The notes below the pieces were generated by a model, which was given only the letters and a program-made list of their open reading frames with translations, was not told the DNA's origin and made no database searches. Below are positions 17,489 through 25,722 of a stretch of DNA of 64,000 bases, in pieces. Made by a program: the position numbers and the translations under genes. Positions within the stretch are counted from its first letter, which is position 1; each line of letters starts with the position of its first letter. Source of the DNA: an uncultured Rhodospirillaceae bacterium (GTDB lineage Bacteria; Pseudomonadota; Alphaproteobacteria; Azospirillales; Azospirillaceae); NCBI GenBank assembly GCA_937927415.1, contig CALBDS010000061.1:155093-219092 (forward strand). Direction: 5' to 3'.

Positions 17489-18511
17489 ATGCGCCACCGT
17501 CTGTCCACCGCCGCGCTGCTGGCGGTGCTTGCCCTGCCCGCCCAGGCCCAGCACCCCGCCCCACCATCGCATCCCACCCCGCACCCCGCGGCGGAGGCAT
17601 CCCCGCCCCCCGCGGCGGAACCGGAACCGACTCCAGCCCCGCCGGCGGCCGCACCACCCGCCACGCCGCCCGCCGAACCCGCCGGTCCCCGCCCGCTGGC
17701 CGATATCCTCGGCGCCATCGACACGGTGGATTCGCAGCTTCTGGGCCTGCTGAACCAGCGGGCGGCACTGGTGACCGAAGCGCAAGGGGCGGAGACGGAG
17801 ACGATTCGCCCGGCGTTCCGGCCGGGACGGCGGGCGGCCCTGCTGCGGCGGCTGGCGGTGGACAACCGCGGGCCGCTGCCGTCCAGCGCCCTGGCGCGCA
17901 TCTGGACGGAGATCATCGGCGCATCGATTCGCACCGAACGGCCGCTGACCGTCGCCTTTGCCGGCCATGAAACCATCGCCGCCCCGCTGGCGGTGGAGTA
18001 TTTCGGCAGCGGCATGACCATGGTGCGCGCCCGCACCCCCGACGCGCTGCTGGAGATGGTGGCGACCGAACAGGCCGATGTGGGGGTGGTCGAACTGGAA
18101 GCCGGCGACGAGTCCGGCCGCTGGTGGCGCCGCCTGCTGGAGCCGGTGAACGGCACCAGCTTGCGGGTGGTGGCCCGCCTGCCCTTCCTGCCGCCCGCCC
18201 CCGGCCATGTGCGGGCCACCGGGTACGTGGTGGCCCGGTTCGAGGCCGACCCATCCGGCCGCGACAAGCTGCTGCTGGCGGTGGACGCCGATGCCGGTAC
18301 CACGGCCAAGGCCGCGGGGACCGCGCTGGGCGTTCTGGGCTGGCGCGGGGTGTCGGTGCTGGATCAGGGCGATACCGATTCGGGACGCGGCTTTCTGGTG
18401 GAGGCCGAACAGCCCGAAACCCTGCCGCCCGCCCCCGATCCGGCATCGGGTGCGCTGGATCGGGTGGTGGTGGTGGGCCGCTACGCCGCCCCGCTGGCGG
18501 CGGGGGAATAG
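17489..18511 (+). CDS. Exported chorismate mutase (AroQ)-like protein with PDT-like C-terminal domain
   Basis: The 340-residue protein starts with a signal peptide (RHRLSTAALLAVLALPAQAQ), followed by a linker of about 60 residues rich in proline and alanine. Residues about 72-150 look like a class II chorismate mutase: DTVDSQLLGLLNQRAALVTE and then RRAALLRRLAVDN. The rest begins LTVAFAGHETIAAPLAVEYF and resembles a diverged prephenate dehydratase domain (ADVGVVELEAGDESGRWW replaces the usual Glu-Asn-Ser region), so activity is doubtful. An ATG five codons earlier (17474) is also possible. It is convergent with a TrpXYZ-like importer. The exported location is unusual for the bifunctional layout. 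Confidence 0.7.
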   Translation: MRHRLSTAALLAVLALPAQAQHPAPPSHPTPHPAAEASPPPAAEPEPTPAPPAAAPPATPPAEPAGPRPLADILGAIDTVDSQLLGLLNQRAALVTEAQGAETETIRPAFRPGRRAALLRRLAVDNRGPLPSSALARIWTEIIGASIRTERPLTVAFAGHETIAAPLAVEYFGSGMTMVRARTPDALLEMVATEQADVGVVELEAGDESGRWWRRLLEPVNGTSLRVVARLPFLPPAPGHVRATGYVVARFEADPSGRDKLLLAVDADAGTTAKAAGTALGVLGWRGVSVLDQGDTDSGRGFLVEAEQPETLPPAPDPASGALDRVVVVGRYAAPLAAGE

Positions 18512-18536
18512 CGGTCCCCACCGTCAGGCGGTGCCG

Positions 18537-19334
18537 TCAGCCGATCAACAAAGCGTCGTCGGTGATGTCCTCGCCCCCGCGCTGGCGGGCGAACAGGGCC
18601 AGCAGGTGGGGCACGTCCAGCCCGGCCCGCTCCTCCCCCGCCACGTCGAGCGCGATTCGGCCTTCGTGCAGCATCAAGGTGCGGTGGCCGTAATCCAGCG
18701 CCTGCCGCATGCTGTGGGTGACCATCAGCGCCGTCAGGCCGTTGTCATCCACCACCCGGCGGGTAAGGTGGAGCACGAATTCCGCCGTGCCGGGGTCCAG
18801 CGCCGCGGTGTGCTCGTCCAGCAGCAGGATCTTCGATCCCGACAGCGCCGCCATCACCAGGCTGACCGCCTGCCGCTGGCCGCCGGACAGCAGCCCCATG
18901 CGGTCGCCCAGCCGGTTTTCCAGCCCCAGCCCCAATGCGGCGATGCGGTCGCGGAACAGATGCCGCCGGTCGTGGCTGAGCGCCGGGGCCAGCCCGCGGC
19001 GCCGTCCGCGGGCGGCGGCCAGGGCCATGTTCTCCTCGATGGTCAGGGTGGCGCAGCTTCCGGCCAGCGGATCCTGGAACACGCGGGCCACCAGCCCGGC
19101 CCGCCGCGGGGTGGACCAGCGGGTGACGTTGGTGCCGTCGATGGCAATCGACCCGCCGTCGGCCAGCACGTCACCGGCCAGCGCGCCGAGGAAGGTGGAC
19201 TTCCCCGCCCCGTTGGAGCCGATGACGGTGACGAACTGCCCTTCGGGAATGGTCACGCTGATGCCCCGCAACGCCGGTTTTTCCAGCGGCGTGCCGGGGT
19301 TGAAGGTGACGTGGAGATCCTTCACCTCGATCAT
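18537..19334 (-). CDS. ABC transporter ATP-binding protein (TrpZ-like)
   Basis: A 265-residue ATPase with Walker A GSNGAGKST, signature LLSGGQRQAVS and Walker B KILLLDEHTAALDP; HTAALDP instead of the usual PTSALDP is typical of this subfamily. The ATG at 19334 overlaps the permease gene by 4 bases (ATGA), so it is translated with it. It energises the importer encoded with the two following entries. Confidence 0.9.
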   Translation of the reverse strand: MIEVKDLHVTFNPGTPLEKPALRGISVTIPEGQFVTVIGSNGAGKSTFLGALAGDVLADGGSIAIDGTNVTRWSTPRRAGLVARVFQDPLAGSCATLTIEENMALAAARGRRRGLAPALSHDRRHLFRDRIAALGLGLENRLGDRMGLLSGGQRQAVSLVMAALSGSKILLLDEHTAALDPGTAEFVLHLTRRVVDDNGLTALMVTHSMRQALDYGHRTLMLHEGRIALDVAGEERAGLDVPHLLALFARQRGGEDITDDALLIG

Positions 19335-20224
19335 GCTGCGGCCCTCCGGGCTTTCCGCCGGGCTTTCAGCCGCGGCAGGATCAGCGCCACCGCCACCAGC
19401 ACCGCCGTCACCAGATTGAGGTCGGAGGCCTGCAACCCGATGGCATCGGCCGACAGGGCGAACTGCACCGCCAGACGGTAGAGGATCGACCCGGCGACAC
19501 AGGCGGTCAGCGCCCACACCATGCCTTTCAGCGGCAGCACGGTTTCCCCGACGATCACCGCCGCCAGCCCCACCACGATGGTTCCCATGCCGGTGGTGAC
19601 GTCGGCAAAACCGTTGGTCTGGGCGAACAGCGCCCCCGCCAGCCCGACCAGCCCGTTGGACAGCGCGATGCCCAGCCCCACCTGCCGCCCGGTGTCGATG
19701 CCTTGCGCGCGGGCCATGCGCGGGTTGACGCCGGTCGCCCGCATGGCCAGCCCCGATTCGGTGGACAGGAACCACGCCAGCAGCAGCACCGTCACCACCA
19801 CGAACACCAGAACCAGCAGCGGGCGCAGCAGGTGGTCCGGCAGCCCCAGCCCCGCGAACGGTGTGAGCACCGTGTCCTGCATGATGATGGCGACGTTGGG
19901 CCGCCCCATGATCCGCAGGTTGATGGAGAACAGCGCGATCATGGTCAGGATGCTGGCCAGCAGGTGCAGGATGTGGAAGCGCAGGTTCAAGACCGCCGTC
20001 ACCAGCCCGGCCCCCGCCCCGGCCAGCACCGCGGCCAGGGTGGCAAGCCACGGGTTGGCGCCGGCGACGATCAGCGTCGCCGCCACCGCCGCCCCCAGCG
20101 GAAAGCTGCCGTCCACGGTCAGGTCGGGAAAGTCCAGCACCCGGAACGACAGGAACACGCCCAGCGCCACCAGGGCATAGACCAGCCCGATTTCCACGGC
20201 CCCGAAAAAGGCGATTTCACTCAT
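19331..20224 (-). CDS. ABC transporter permease (TrpY-like)
   Basis: A 297-residue membrane protein with eight or nine helices. SFRVLDFPDLTVDGSFPLGA near the N-terminus is the conserved signature of the ABC_sub_bind-associated permeases. GVNPRMARAQGIDTGRQVGLG is the cytoplasmic coupling loop. It lies 13 bases after the binding-protein gene and overlaps the ATPase gene. Confidence 0.9.
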   Translation of the reverse strand: MSEIAFFGAVEIGLVYALVALGVFLSFRVLDFPDLTVDGSFPLGAAVAATLIVAGANPWLATLAAVLAGAGAGLVTAVLNLRFHILHLLASILTMIALFSINLRIMGRPNVAIIMQDTVLTPFAGLGLPDHLLRPLLVLVFVVVTVLLLAWFLSTESGLAMRATGVNPRMARAQGIDTGRQVGLGIALSNGLVGLAGALFAQTNGFADVTTGMGTIVVGLAAVIVGETVLPLKGMVWALTACVAGSILYRLAVQFALSADAIGLQASDLNLVTAVLVAVALILPRLKARRKARRAAA

Positions 20225-20237
20225 GATGATGGCCGGG

Positions 20238-21209
20238 TCAGGGAATGATCTTGGTCGCGCGCCGGGTCACCGATTCCGGCACCGCCACGCCCATGGCGGC
20301 GGCGGCCTTGGCATTGATCACCAGATCGGAGCCGCGGCCCAGTTCGACCGGAATGCTGCCGGGCTTTTCCCCCTTCAGCACCCGCACGACCATGGCGCCG
20401 GTCTGCTCGCCGATCTGGCGGTAGTTGAAGCCGATGGTGGCGACCGCCCCGCGGGCCACGCTTTCGCTGTCGGCGGCGAACACCGGCAGCTTGGACTGGG
20501 CGCCCACGGCCAGCAGCCCTTCCAACGCCGACACCACCGTGTTGTCGAGCGGCACATACACGGCGTCCACCTTGCCCACCAGCCCGCGGCCGGCGGCCTG
20601 GACGTCGGCGGACTTGGCCGCGGCGGCCTCCACCACCGTCAGGCCGCGCGCGGCGGCGGCGTCCTTCAGCGCCTTGACCATGGAAACCGAGTTGGTTTCG
20701 CCGGGGTTGTAGACCACGCCGATGCGCTTGGCCGCCGGCACCATCTCGGCGATCAGGGCCAAATGGTCGGCGACCGGGGCCATGTCCGACACGCCGGTGA
20801 CGTTGGTGCCGGAAGCCTCCAGCGACCGGACCAACTGCGCCCCCACCGGGTCGGTCACCACCGAAAACACCACCGGCAGGTCGCGGGTGGCCGCCACCAC
20901 CGCCTGGGCCGAGGGGGTGGAGATCGGCACGATCACGTCCGGCTTCTGCCCGATGAAACGGCGGGCGATCTGGGCGGCGGTGGCAGGATTGCCCTGGGCG
21001 CTCTGGAATTCGATGGTCAGCCCGGCACCGGCCTTGTACCCCGCATCGGCCAGGGCGGCGATCACGCCTTCGCGCACCGCATCCAGGGCCGGATGCTCGA
21101 CGATGGCGGTGATGGCGACGGTCTTGCCGTCCGCCGCCTGCACCCCGCCGACACCGCAGGCCAGCGCCAGGGCAACCGCGGCCCCGGCCACAACGCGCAT
21201 CATGCTCAT
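20238..21209 (-). CDS. ABC transporter substrate-binding protein (TrpX-like, ABC_sub_bind family)
   Basis: This 323-residue protein has a cleavable signal peptide ending near GVQAADG. VAITAIVEHPALDAVREGV is the family-defining first segment, and PVVFSVVTDPVGAQLV and GVVYNPGETNS are conserved ligand-site strands. Members of this family bind tryptophan, tyrosine or other small molecules, so the substrate here is likely but not certainly an aromatic amino acid. Facing the chorismate mutase-like gene fits that idea. Confidence 0.88.
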   Translation of the reverse strand: MSMMRVVAGAAVALALACGVGGVQAADGKTVAITAIVEHPALDAVREGVIAALADAGYKAGAGLTIEFQSAQGNPATAAQIARRFIGQKPDVIVPISTPSAQAVVAATRDLPVVFSVVTDPVGAQLVRSLEASGTNVTGVSDMAPVADHLALIAEMVPAAKRIGVVYNPGETNSVSMVKALKDAAAARGLTVVEAAAAKSADVQAAGRGLVGKVDAVYVPLDNTVVSALEGLLAVGAQSKLPVFAADSESVARGAVATIGFNYRQIGEQTGAMVVRVLKGEKPGSIPVELGRGSDLVINAKAAAAMGVAVPESVTRRATKIIP

Positions 21210-21249
21210 GTCTCTCTTCCCCCGTTATCGGTTCCTGGTCATGGCCGCA

Positions 21250-22188
21250 TCACGCCGGACGGCCCAGCGATTCCATCAGCTCGCGCCATTCCCGCTTGCT
21301 GAGGCCGCTGTCTTCCTGGGTCACCGCGTCCCCGGCCAGCAGGCGCTTCACCACGTCCAGCCCGGTGCGGGACAGGTGCGCGCCCCCCATGCGGTATTCG
21401 CTGAAGGCGTCGAACACCGCCGGCACCCACCGCCGGACCACATCCAGCATGGCTTCGGCGTAGACGCGGATCTCGTACTGCGCGTGGCTGTCGGCCCGCA
21501 GCGACAGGAAATGCAGAAGGTTGTGCAGATCCACCTTCCAATACCACTGAGTATAGTAGTTCAGTGGCAGGTTCATGCGCGCCAGTTCGCGCGCCAGCCC
21601 CTGGGCGTTGGGATCGGCGGGGGCGCCGTCGGCGTCGAGATTGAGCATCGATTCGTAATGGGCATAGCAGGTTTCGGCATCCTGACGCAGCAGGGCCAGA
21701 ACACGCGCCGCCTCGTCCCCCTCCAGCACCGCACCGCGGCCCTGGCGGTTGTCGGCGGACTGGGCGCCCAGATGTTCGGGGGCCGGAATGTAGAACTCGC
21801 GGTCGAGGATGGAGTAGCGCGCGGAATATTCGTTGACGTTGGCGGTGCGGTGGCGAATCCACTGCCGCGCCACGAAGATGGGCAGCTTGACGTGGAATTT
21901 GATCTCGCACATCTCGAACGGGGTCGAATGGCGGTGGCGCATCAGATACTTGATGAGGCCGGCGTCCTCGCTGACCTTCTTGGTGCCGCGGCCATAGGAC
22001 ACGCGGGCGGCCTGCACCACGGCGGCGTCATCGCCCATATAATCGATGACCCGCACGAAACCGTGGTCCAGCACCGGCAGCGGCTCGTACAGGATCTCTT
22101 CCAGGGCGGGCACGGTGGCCCGGCGGGTGACGGCGGACGCGGCGCGCGCGCGGTCGATGTCGGCGCGCTGATCGGGTGTGATGGACAT
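21250..22188 (-). CDS. thyX: FAD-dependent thymidylate synthase
   Basis: The 312-residue enzyme makes dTMP from dUMP using methylene-tetrahydrofolate and reduced flavin. The ThyX motif is RHRTANVNEYSARYS, with FVARQWIRHRTANVNEYS carrying the FAD and dUMP contacts. FMCEI-like segment FEMCEIKFHVKLP and MNLPLNYYTQWYWKVDLHN are also conserved. The ATG at 22188 is supported by GGAG upstream; the frame continues further but is not conserved-looking. It is divergent from ssrA. No thyA was seen in this window. Confidence 0.95.
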   Translation of the reverse strand: MSITPDQRADIDRARAASAVTRRATVPALEEILYEPLPVLDHGFVRVIDYMGDDAAVVQAARVSYGRGTKKVSEDAGLIKYLMRHRHSTPFEMCEIKFHVKLPIFVARQWIRHRTANVNEYSARYSILDREFYIPAPEHLGAQSADNRQGRGAVLEGDEAARVLALLRQDAETCYAHYESMLNLDADGAPADPNAQGLARELARMNLPLNYYTQWYWKVDLHNLLHFLSLRADSHAQYEIRVYAEAMLDVVRRWVPAVFDAFSEYRMGGAHLSRTGLDVVKRLLAGDAVTQEDSGLSKREWRELMESLGRPA

Positions 22189-22290
22189 GGGAACTCCGGC
22201 CATAAGACTGCGGCGCACTCTATAACGGCCCGCGGCACCCGGCCCAACAGTCATGTGAGCAGGCCAGAGGGGCATGTCATCACAGCCCCC

Positions 22291-22319
22291 TTTCCATGGG
22301 ACGCGAAAGTCCCTATATT
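22291..22319 (+). promoter_or_regulatory. Probable ssrA promoter
   Basis: A -35-like TTTCCA at 22291-22296 and a -10-like TATATT at 22314-22319 are separated by exactly 17 bases. The start would fall around 22326, immediately before the acceptor piece of the permuted tmRNA gene. Confidence 0.5.
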
Positions 22320-22324
22320 ACGGG

Positions 22325-22660
22325 GGCCGGTGCAAACCGGCTATGGCGATAAACGCCTTGTGGAATAAGCGTAGCGGACCCGGGGGCGGTACCCGGCGCC
22401 TCCACCATCACCCTTCGAACGAAGGGGGCCTCTGCTAAAGGTCGTGATGGGGGCGAAATAGGATCGACGCGCGTGGTAAAGACACGGTTTTCGCTCGGCA
22501 TGGTTCCGCCGTTATCGGGCCATTGCAATAGTTGCCAACGACAACGTTGCTCCGGTTGCCGTCGCCGCGTAATGCGGTAAGGTGATCGACCTCAATCCCT
22601 TGGGGGTAGCACTCTAAGGTGGGGCCGTGGGCCGCCTAGCAACAGAAGGCCCACACTTCC
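22325..22660 (+). ncRNA. ssrA: Circularly permuted two-piece tmRNA
   Basis: The acceptor half comes first and ends in CCA at 22407 (CGCCTCCACCA), with a T-arm CCGGG-GGCGGTA-CCCGG. An excised linker of about 41 bases follows. The coding half begins at 22449 with GGGGGCG, which pairs with CGCCTCC and includes the G-U third pair that alanyl-tRNA synthetase reads. The tag reading frame at 22534-22572 encodes ANDNVAPVAVAA and a stop, a typical alphaproteobacterial degradation tag. Exact outer ends are uncertain; a stem GTGGGCC/GGCCCAC (22627-22654) lies at the 3' side as a pseudoknot or terminator. tmRNA frees stalled ribosomes and marks the product for ClpXP. Confidence 0.93.
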
Positions 22661-22690
22661 CTCGTCTTCCGGCCAAGGTTGCGCCAGAAC

Positions 22691-23179
22691 ATGCCCAAAG
22701 AGCCGCTTCGTTATGAAAAGATGGTCGAATCCGCCCTGCGGGGGGTCGTGCGCGACGCCCTGAAAGAGGTGGAGGAGGCTGGCCTGCCGGGCAACCATCA
22801 TTTCTATCTGACCTTCCGCACCGGCTATCCCGGCGTGTCCGTGCCGTCGTACCTGTCCGAACAGTACCCGACCGAAATGACCATCGTGCTCCAGTACCAA
22901 TATTATGGGCTGGAGGTGACGGAGGAGCGTTTCGAGGTCACGCTGAGCTTCCACAACAAGCACGAACGGCTGGTGGTCCCCTTTGCCGCCATCACCACCT
23001 TCGCCGACCCCTCGGTGAATTTCGCCCTGCAGTTCCAGCCGCTGAGCACCGAGGACGAGGTGGACCTGGAAGCCGCCCCGCCCAGCCCGGCCACCGACGC
23101 CCCTGCGGCGGCGGACAAGGACGAAGCACCCAAGCGCGGCGAAGTCGTGGCGCTCGACGCCTTCCGCAAGAAGCAGTAA
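22691..23179 (+). CDS. sspB: SspB-type ClpXP adaptor
   Basis: The 162-residue protein belongs to the SspB family, which delivers ssrA-tagged proteins to ClpXP. The adaptor core is LPGNHHFYLTFRTGYPGVSV, then PTEMTIVLQYQYYGLEVTEE. A flexible acidic linker leads to a short C-terminal peptide, EVVALDAFRKKQ, that would dock ClpX. The ATG at 22691 is chosen over the TTG at 22679. It lies directly downstream of ssrA, whose product it recognises. Confidence 0.92.
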   Translation: MPKEPLRYEKMVESALRGVVRDALKEVEEAGLPGNHHFYLTFRTGYPGVSVPSYLSEQYPTEMTIVLQYQYYGLEVTEERFEVTLSFHNKHERLVVPFAAITTFADPSVNFALQFQPLSTEDEVDLEAAPPSPATDAPAAADKDEAPKRGEVVALDAFRKKQ

Positions 23180-23192
23180 GGGCACGGCCGCC

Positions 23193-23555
23193 GTGCTAGA
23201 TGATCTCGCTGATCACATCTGCGAGACACTCGCCCCCATGGGCGAAATCACCGTGCGGCGGATGTTCGGCGGTTTTTGCTTTTTTTGCGACGGGTTGGCC
23301 TTTGCCCTGATCGCCGACGGGGTTTTTCATGTGAAGGCGGACGACCACAACCGTCCCGCCTTCGTTGCCGCGGGAATCGGGCCGTTCCGCCCCTTCCCCG
23401 ACAAGCCGACCACCATGTCCTATTACCCCGTCCCCGAATCGGCCCTGGACGAGCCGGCCGAGTTGCTGGCCTGGAGCCGCCCCGCCTTCGACGCCGCCCT
23501 GCGCGCCGCGGCGAAGAAAGCGGCCAAACCCAAACGCCCCCGCAAAAAGCCCTGA
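23193..23555 (+). CDS. TfoX/Sxy N-terminal domain protein
   Basis: A 120-residue protein consisting of one TfoX N-terminal domain: EITVRRMFGGFCFFCDGLAF and FHVKADDHNRPAF are the characteristic segments, and MSYYPVPESALDEP follows. The C-terminus is a basic tail rich in lysine, proline and alanine. It starts with GTG, 13 bases after sspB, so the two may be co-transcribed. In gammaproteobacteria Sxy-type proteins aid competence gene control, but single-domain alphaproteobacterial members have no firm function. Confidence 0.85.
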   Translation: MLDDLADHICETLAPMGEITVRRMFGGFCFFCDGLAFALIADGVFHVKADDHNRPAFVAAGIGPFRPFPDKPTTMSYYPVPESALDEPAELLAWSRPAFDAALRAAAKKAAKPKRPRKKP

Positions 23556-23640
23556 GGAGGCGGGGTGAACGGCCCCCTCCCCCGCCCCGGGCTACGCCAC
23601 CCAAAAATCGCCAACCCATTGATATAAAATAATTTTCACC

Positions 23641-23755
23641 GTCATCCCAGCGAAAGCTGGGATCCAGAAGGTGTTTCCAGGGCCAAAACCTCAGGCGATT
23701 CATATCGCCGCTGATCGCGGCTCAACACCTGGATTCCCGCTTTCGCGGGAATGAC
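23641..23755. repeat. REPIN-like pair of inverted REP hairpins
   Basis: Two 27-base arms face each other: 23641-23667 and the reverse complement of 23729-23755. Each arm is a perfect hairpin by itself with an 8-base stem and GAAA loop: ATCCCAGC-GAAA-GCTGGGAT and ATTCCCGC-GAAA-GCGGGAAT. The four differing positions form two compensating base pairs, so the structure is kept while the sequence differs. GTGTT-like sequence continues inside both arms. It lies between the convergent TfoX-like and coq9 genes. Confidence 0.8.
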
Positions 23756-23814
23756 GATGAGAAGTTATTTTCTATCAATGTGTTGCGCAATGTGAGCAGA
23801 GCATAGCCTGCCCC

Positions 23815-24516
23815 TTACGACATATGCGTGGTAGACTGGCTGCCGCGGGCGCCGGTGGTGCGCTGGCGGATCTGGCGGGCAAAGCGGGCCGGTGACGGCA
23901 GATGCGACAGAATCCCCGTCACCGTCTTCACCGCCGAGGTGGCCTTGCCCACCCCCGCCACCTCGCCCAGGCGACGATCGATGAAGGCCCAGGTATCGGC
24001 CCGGTCCTCCGACGCATCGTCCAGCCAGTAGAAGGTGGCCGCACTCAGCACCCCGGCCAGGATGGCGCGCTTGCTGTAATGGTTGAAATCGGTGGCGGTG
24101 TCCCCGGCGGCGTACCAGATGGTGTCCACCGTCCGGTGCAGCAGCCGCAGGCCCAACCCCACATTGCGCGGCAGCGCCAGATGGGCCAGCAGGCGGCGCA
24201 CCGCTTCCCGGTGCGGCTCCAGCACCTGGAAATGGCAGACCAGCGCCAGCCGGATCTTCTGCGGGGTGCGCATGTCGTCCAGCGGGTGGGCCTGCATCGC
24301 CGCCAGCATGGCGCGGTCGGTCCAGTCGGCGAAGTGCTCGATCAGGTCCGCCACCCCGCCGGGGAAGGCCCGGCGCACGGCCAGCGGATCGATGTCGGCC
24401 ATGCGGGCGCCGTCCAGCAGGGCGTCGTCGCTCCAGCCGTCGAACACCACGTTGGGCAACACCGCTTCCAGAATGGTATCCCGCGTCCGCTCCTGCGTGC
24501 TGCCTTCGGTGTTCAT
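23815..24516 (-). CDS. coq9: COQ9-family ubiquinone biosynthesis protein
   Basis: The 233-residue protein belongs to the COQ9 family, also called the rpsU-divergently transcribed family. In eukaryotes COQ9 binds lipid and helps the hydroxylase COQ7. The N-terminal part has a TetR-like helix-turn-helix fold (RDTILEAVLPNVVFDGWSDD); the C-terminal segment TIWYAAGDTATDFNHYSKRA is the conserved lipid-binding region. It overlaps def by 4 bases (ATGA). The divergence from rpsU holds here with def in between. Confidence 0.9.
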   Translation of the reverse strand: MNTEGSTQERTRDTILEAVLPNVVFDGWSDDALLDGARMADIDPLAVRRAFPGGVADLIEHFADWTDRAMLAAMQAHPLDDMRTPQKIRLALVCHFQVLEPHREAVRRLLAHLALPRNVGLGLRLLHRTVDTIWYAAGDTATDFNHYSKRAILAGVLSAATFYWLDDASEDRADTWAFIDRRLGEVAGVGKATSAVKTVTGILSHLPSPARFARQIRQRTTGARGSQSTTHMS

Positions 24517-25049
24517 GGCTCGTCGTCCTTCTGCTCGCCCATCAGGTGATGCGCTTCTTCGGTAACGGCAAGAAGACGCAAATCGTCCATCCGGTCAATG
24601 TAGAGAATACCGTCCAGGTGATCGACCTCGTGCTGCACCACGCGGGCGTGAAAGCCGGTGGCCTCCCGCTCGATCACCGTGCCGTCCAGGGTCAGGGCGC
24701 GGTAGCCGATGCGGGTGTAGCGCGGCACGATACCCCGCCATCCCGGCACCGACAGACACCCTTCCAGCCCCCATTCCATGGATGAGGTCAGCGGTTCCAC
24801 CACCGGGTTGATGAGCACCGTGGGCGGCAGCGTTTCCCCGCCCGACCGCTCCGCCGGCACCCGAATCACCACCATACGGATTCCCTGACAGACCTGCGGG
24901 GCCGCCAACCCGACTCCGGGGGCGTCCAGCATAGTGTCGGTCATGTCGGCGGCAAGGCCGCGAACCGCGGATTCGTTCGGGCTGGTCACAGGCACCGCCG
25001 TCCGACGCAACACCGGATGCCCCATTCGGGCAATTCTCAGCACAGACAT
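24513..25049 (-). CDS. def: Peptide deformylase
   Basis: A 178-residue metal enzyme that removes formyl groups from new proteins. All three motifs are intact: GVGLAAPQ, EGCLSVPG (metal cysteine) and HEVDHLDG (two metal histidines and the catalytic glutamate). It is not next to fmt, so it may be a second deformylase copy. Coupled by a 4-base overlap to coq9. It is divergent from rpsU across 222 bases. Confidence 0.92.
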   Translation of the reverse strand: MSVLRIARMGHPVLRRTAVPVTSPNESAVRGLAADMTDTMLDAPGVGLAAPQVCQGIRMVVIRVPAERSGGETLPPTVLINPVVEPLTSSMEWGLEGCLSVPGWRGIVPRYTRIGYRALTLDGTVIEREATGFHARVVQHEVDHLDGILYIDRMDDLRLLAVTEEAHHLMGEQKDDEP

Positions 25050-25271
25050 GCATCATTATTTGGGGACTTCGCCGCCATTAGGCAATCGCCACCTTTGCAC
25101 CCTTTGGGAAGATCGTAAAAAAGCTTCCCATTCAACCTGGGCCGTGTTAGACACAGATCAACGAAGCGGGATGCGCCTGGTTCGGCGCTGCCGTTTCATT
25201 GCGTTTTCGCGCCAACGATCTTGTTTCCACGCCGGCCCGGTTGGGCCGCTCAATGAAGGTGACGGTCAACC

Positions 25272-25475
25272 GTGCAAGTTCTGGTCCGTGACAACAACGT
25301 CGATCAGGCCCTCCGCGCCCTGAAGAAGAAGATGCAGCGCGAGGGCATTTTCCGTGAAATGAAGCTGCGTCGGAACTACGAGAAGCCCTCGGAGAAGCGC
25401 GCGCGTGAAAAGGCGGAAGCGGTTCGCCGCACCCGCAAGCTGCTGCGCAAGCGTATGGAGCGCGAGGGCTACTAA
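25272..25475 (+). CDS. rpsU: 30S ribosomal protein S21
   Basis: The 67-residue basic protein matches S21: VQVLVRDNNVDQALRALKKK at the start, then KRAREKAEAVRRTRKLLRKR at the C-terminus. It starts with GTG. Length and composition are normal. S21 assists initiation on the 30S subunit. A good intrinsic terminator lies downstream at 25553-25582. In the upstream region, GGGAAG/CTTCCC at about 25105-25128 can form a small hairpin. Confidence 0.96.
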   Translation: MQVLVRDNNVDQALRALKKKMQREGIFREMKLRRNYEKPSEKRAREKAEAVRRTRKLLRKRMEREGY

Positions 25476-25552
25476 AGCCCTCTCCCCCGCGCCGTCGGCT
25501 TGTTCCGCGAACGCGCGTCTTTCCGGCGCTGGTTTGCGTGACGGTTTGCCTG

Positions 25553-25582
25553 CCGCCCCGTGCCTTGCACGCGGGCGGTTTT
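25553..25582 (+). terminator. Intrinsic terminator after rpsU
   Basis: CCGCCC-CGTGC pairs with GCACG-C-GGGCGG around a CTT loop, one base bulged, and TTTT follows immediately. This is a standard intrinsic terminator, 78 bases after the rpsU stop. Confidence 0.8.
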
Positions 25583-25722
25583 GGCATGTCGGGGTTTTGT
25601 CTCCGTCGGAGGGAGTGTCTCCGGCCCCAGCATCCTGCTGCTTCCAATTGGCATTTGCGCTTTGCCGCCGGCCATAGGATAAAACGGGCCGTCCGGATCG
25701 GTTTCTTTTTGCGAAGAGTGTC

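Noticed and set aside
22627..22654. Hairpin GTGGGCC/GGCCCAC as a definite terminator of ssrA
   Set aside because: It may equally be part of the tmRNA pseudoknot region and no T-run follows, so it is mentioned only within the tmRNA entry.
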